Source: CAYFMS01 sp964462325
GTDB lineage: Bacteria > Patescibacteriota > Patescibacteriia > UBA9934
Reading direction: 5' to 3'
Assembly (NCBI GenBank): GCA_964462325.1
Contig: CAYWYQ010000018.1
Span: 1 to 14,627, forward strand
DNA length: 14,627 nucleotides
The notes beneath the pieces were generated by a model that was not told where the DNA came from, did no database searches, and saw nothing but the letters and a program-made list of their open reading frames with translations. Positions within the stretch are counted from its first letter, which is position 1, and every line of letters starts with the position of its first letter. Shown piece by piece: positions 14,119-14,627 of this stretch. The position numbers were made by a program, and so were the translations under genes.

Positions 14119-14134
14119 ATTTGTATGAAAAAGG

Positions 14135-14162
14135 TTGACAAATACGCAAAAACTGGTATAAT
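14135..14162 (+). promoter_or_regulatory. Strong promoter of the small basic gene
   Basis: Perfect TTGACA (14135-14140), 16-nt spacer ending in TGG (extended -10), perfect TATAAT (14157-14162). The start is expected near 14169, giving a leader of about 30 nt. It is the best promoter in the window. Confidence 0.88.
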
Positions 14163-14198
14163 GTATTCCTGTCTCATACAAACAGAATTGGAGGAAAT

Positions 14199-14483
14199 AT
14201 GGGCAAAAAACGTAAGAAGAGCGTCCCTGTTACTCATCGAAAGGATGAGGATGACAAGGTAACGCTCACGGTCGATGATCGCTTGAAGGTACGTGGTGAA
14301 ATGCCTCCGCCCCAGAAGCGACATCACAATCGATCTCATGCTGTGCGGAAGGGGCGTCGTCGCCACCCGAAGCACAAATCCCCCAGAGGAAACCTGGGGG
14401 ATTTTCATATTCTCAATTTTAAGTCCGACTTAAAGCAAGAGCTCCATCTCCGATATAAAACCCCCGTTCTATCTCCGAGATAA
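14199..14483 (+). CDS. Small very basic protein; frame runs through a terminator before any stop
   Basis: ATG 14199 has GGAGG 4 nt upstream and a consensus promoter. Read to the first in-frame stop, it is 94 aa, but a transcription terminator occupies codons 60-69 (14376-14405), so most mRNAs should end with no stop codon and the made product would be about 68 residues. The N-terminus is MGKKRKKSVP, then a short acidic stretch (DEDDK); residues 35-64 are 16 of 30 Lys, Arg or His (for example RKGRRRHPKHK). No membrane segment or Cys. Small basic proteins read from non-stop mRNA, destroyed through tmRNA tagging unless rescue fails, describe the ArfA and BrfA ribosome rescue factors; this is inference from layout, not homology. 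Alternatives: a basic nucleic-acid-binding protein, or an RNA gene of about 235 nt. GC (about 52%) matches the DGQHR gene. Confidence 0.6.
   Translation: MGKKRKKSVPVTHRKDEDDKVTLTVDDRLKVRGEMPPPQKRHHNRSHAVRKGRRRHPKHKSPRGNLGDFHILNFKSDLKQELHLRYKTPVLSPR
14376..14405 (+). terminator. Intrinsic terminator inside the small basic gene
   Basis: AAATCCCCCAG-aggaaac-CTGGGGGATTT is an 11-bp stem with a five G-C core, followed by a short T run (TTTT then C). All three plus-strand frames are free of stop codons from well before the hairpin through the T run. The T run is short, so some read-through is expected. Confidence 0.78.
14418..14434. repeat. 17-bp operator-like palindrome
   Basis: TTTAAGTC-C-GACTTAAA has perfect 8-bp arms around one base. 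It lies just after the terminator and has no T tract. Size and symmetry suit a dimeric regulator. Confidence 0.5.
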
Positions 14484-14506
14484 AACCCTTGTTTTAAATC
14501 GGAGAT
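14446..14506. repeat. Two tandem 25-bp repeats followed by an inverted copy of their core
   Basis: Two head-to-tail units (14446-14470 and 14471-14495) agree at 21 of 25 positions; each starts ATCTCCGA and contains ATAAAACCC. At 14498-14506 ATCGGAGAT is the exact inverse of the first unit's ATCTCCGAT, so the second unit can also form a long imperfect hairpin (TATCTCCGA … TCGGAGATA). The block lies directly upstream of the phosphomannomutase gene and could be its regulatory region. Confidence 0.65.
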
Positions 14507-14539
14507 AGGATAAGAGAATTGTGATACCCTGTTTGTACT

Positions 14540-14627
14540 ATGAATTTTCCAAAAAATGTATTCAAATCATATGATATTCGGGGACTTCTCGATGAAATTA
14601 CGCCGGAACTTGCACGGGAGGTTGCAA
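14540..14627 (+). CDS. Phosphomannomutase/phosphoglucomutase, N-terminal 29 codons
   Basis: The visible product starts MNFPKNVFKSYDIRG and continues with a ITPELAREVA segment. The (F)K(S/A)YDIRG motif near the N-terminus is typical of the bacterial phosphohexomutase family (ManB/AlgC type), which interconverts hexose 1- and 6-phosphates for surface polysaccharide synthesis. The catalytic serine loop lies beyond the window. No Shine-Dalgarno precedes the ATG; a TACCCT hexamer (14525-14530) 9 nt before it resembles the -10 seen before the tRNA, so a short or leaderless mRNA is possible. The tandem repeats at 14446-14506 are its likely control region. Confidence 0.88.
   Translation, partial: MNFPKNVFKSYDIRGLLDEITPELAREVA

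Noticed and set aside
14446..14495. CRISPR-like array from the 25-bp repeats
   Set aside because: Only two abutting units with no spacers; better described as a tandem repeat or regulatory sites.

Overview
The window looks like a chromosomal piece of a Candidate Phyla Radiation (Patescibacteria) bacterium. The main body is about 40% GC by hand count of sample lines and genes are tightly packed. The gene set is typical of that group: a VirB2/TrbC-like pilin-type protein, a membrane-anchored beta-propeller, a DsbA-like thioredoxin protein, LemA, HtpX, a ClpC-type ATPase, and an orphan PaaX/Cas2-like protein. TGA is used as a stop codon (for example at 140-142 and 6527-6529), so code 11 applies and the recoded Gracilibacteria/Absconditabacteria are unlikely. 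This placement is inference from gene content; no 16S rRNA gene is present.

Left part (1-3262): a tRNA-Ser(UGA) cut by the window edge, a small unknown minus-strand gene (140-508), then plus-strand genes for a two-helix membrane protein (581-1090) and RecG (1126-3234), closed by an intrinsic terminator. Middle (3316-12757): a long run of minus-strand genes read from right to left: lemA, htpX (interrupted by a 100-N assembly gap), clpC-like, a membrane protein of unknown function, a beta-propeller protein, a DsbA-like protein, a VirB2/TrbC-like protein with a degenerate M23 domain, radA, and a PaaX/Cas2-like regulator. Most junctions from 8383 down to 5218 are 4-nt overlaps or gaps of 1-4 nt without Shine-Dalgarno sites, so translational coupling is likely. 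The cluster combines membrane and envelope quality control (LemA, HtpX, Clp) with an exported disulfide-rich protein and its probable oxidase; radA and the PaaX/Cas2-like gene ride at the 3' end.

Right part (12845-14405): two plus-strand genes that differ from everything else. GC is about 52-55%, each has a TTGACA promoter, a GGAGG ribosome-binding site in a near-identical leader, and its own intrinsic terminator. The first encodes a DGQHR-domain protein (DndB-like fold family). The second encodes a very basic small protein whose reading frame runs through a transcription terminator before any stop codon, so its mRNA would be non-stop. That arrangement is the hallmark of ArfA/BrfA-type ribosome rescue factors and is the most interesting observation here. 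The window ends with operator-like repeats and the first 29 codons of a phosphomannomutase/phosphoglucomutase gene (14540 onward).
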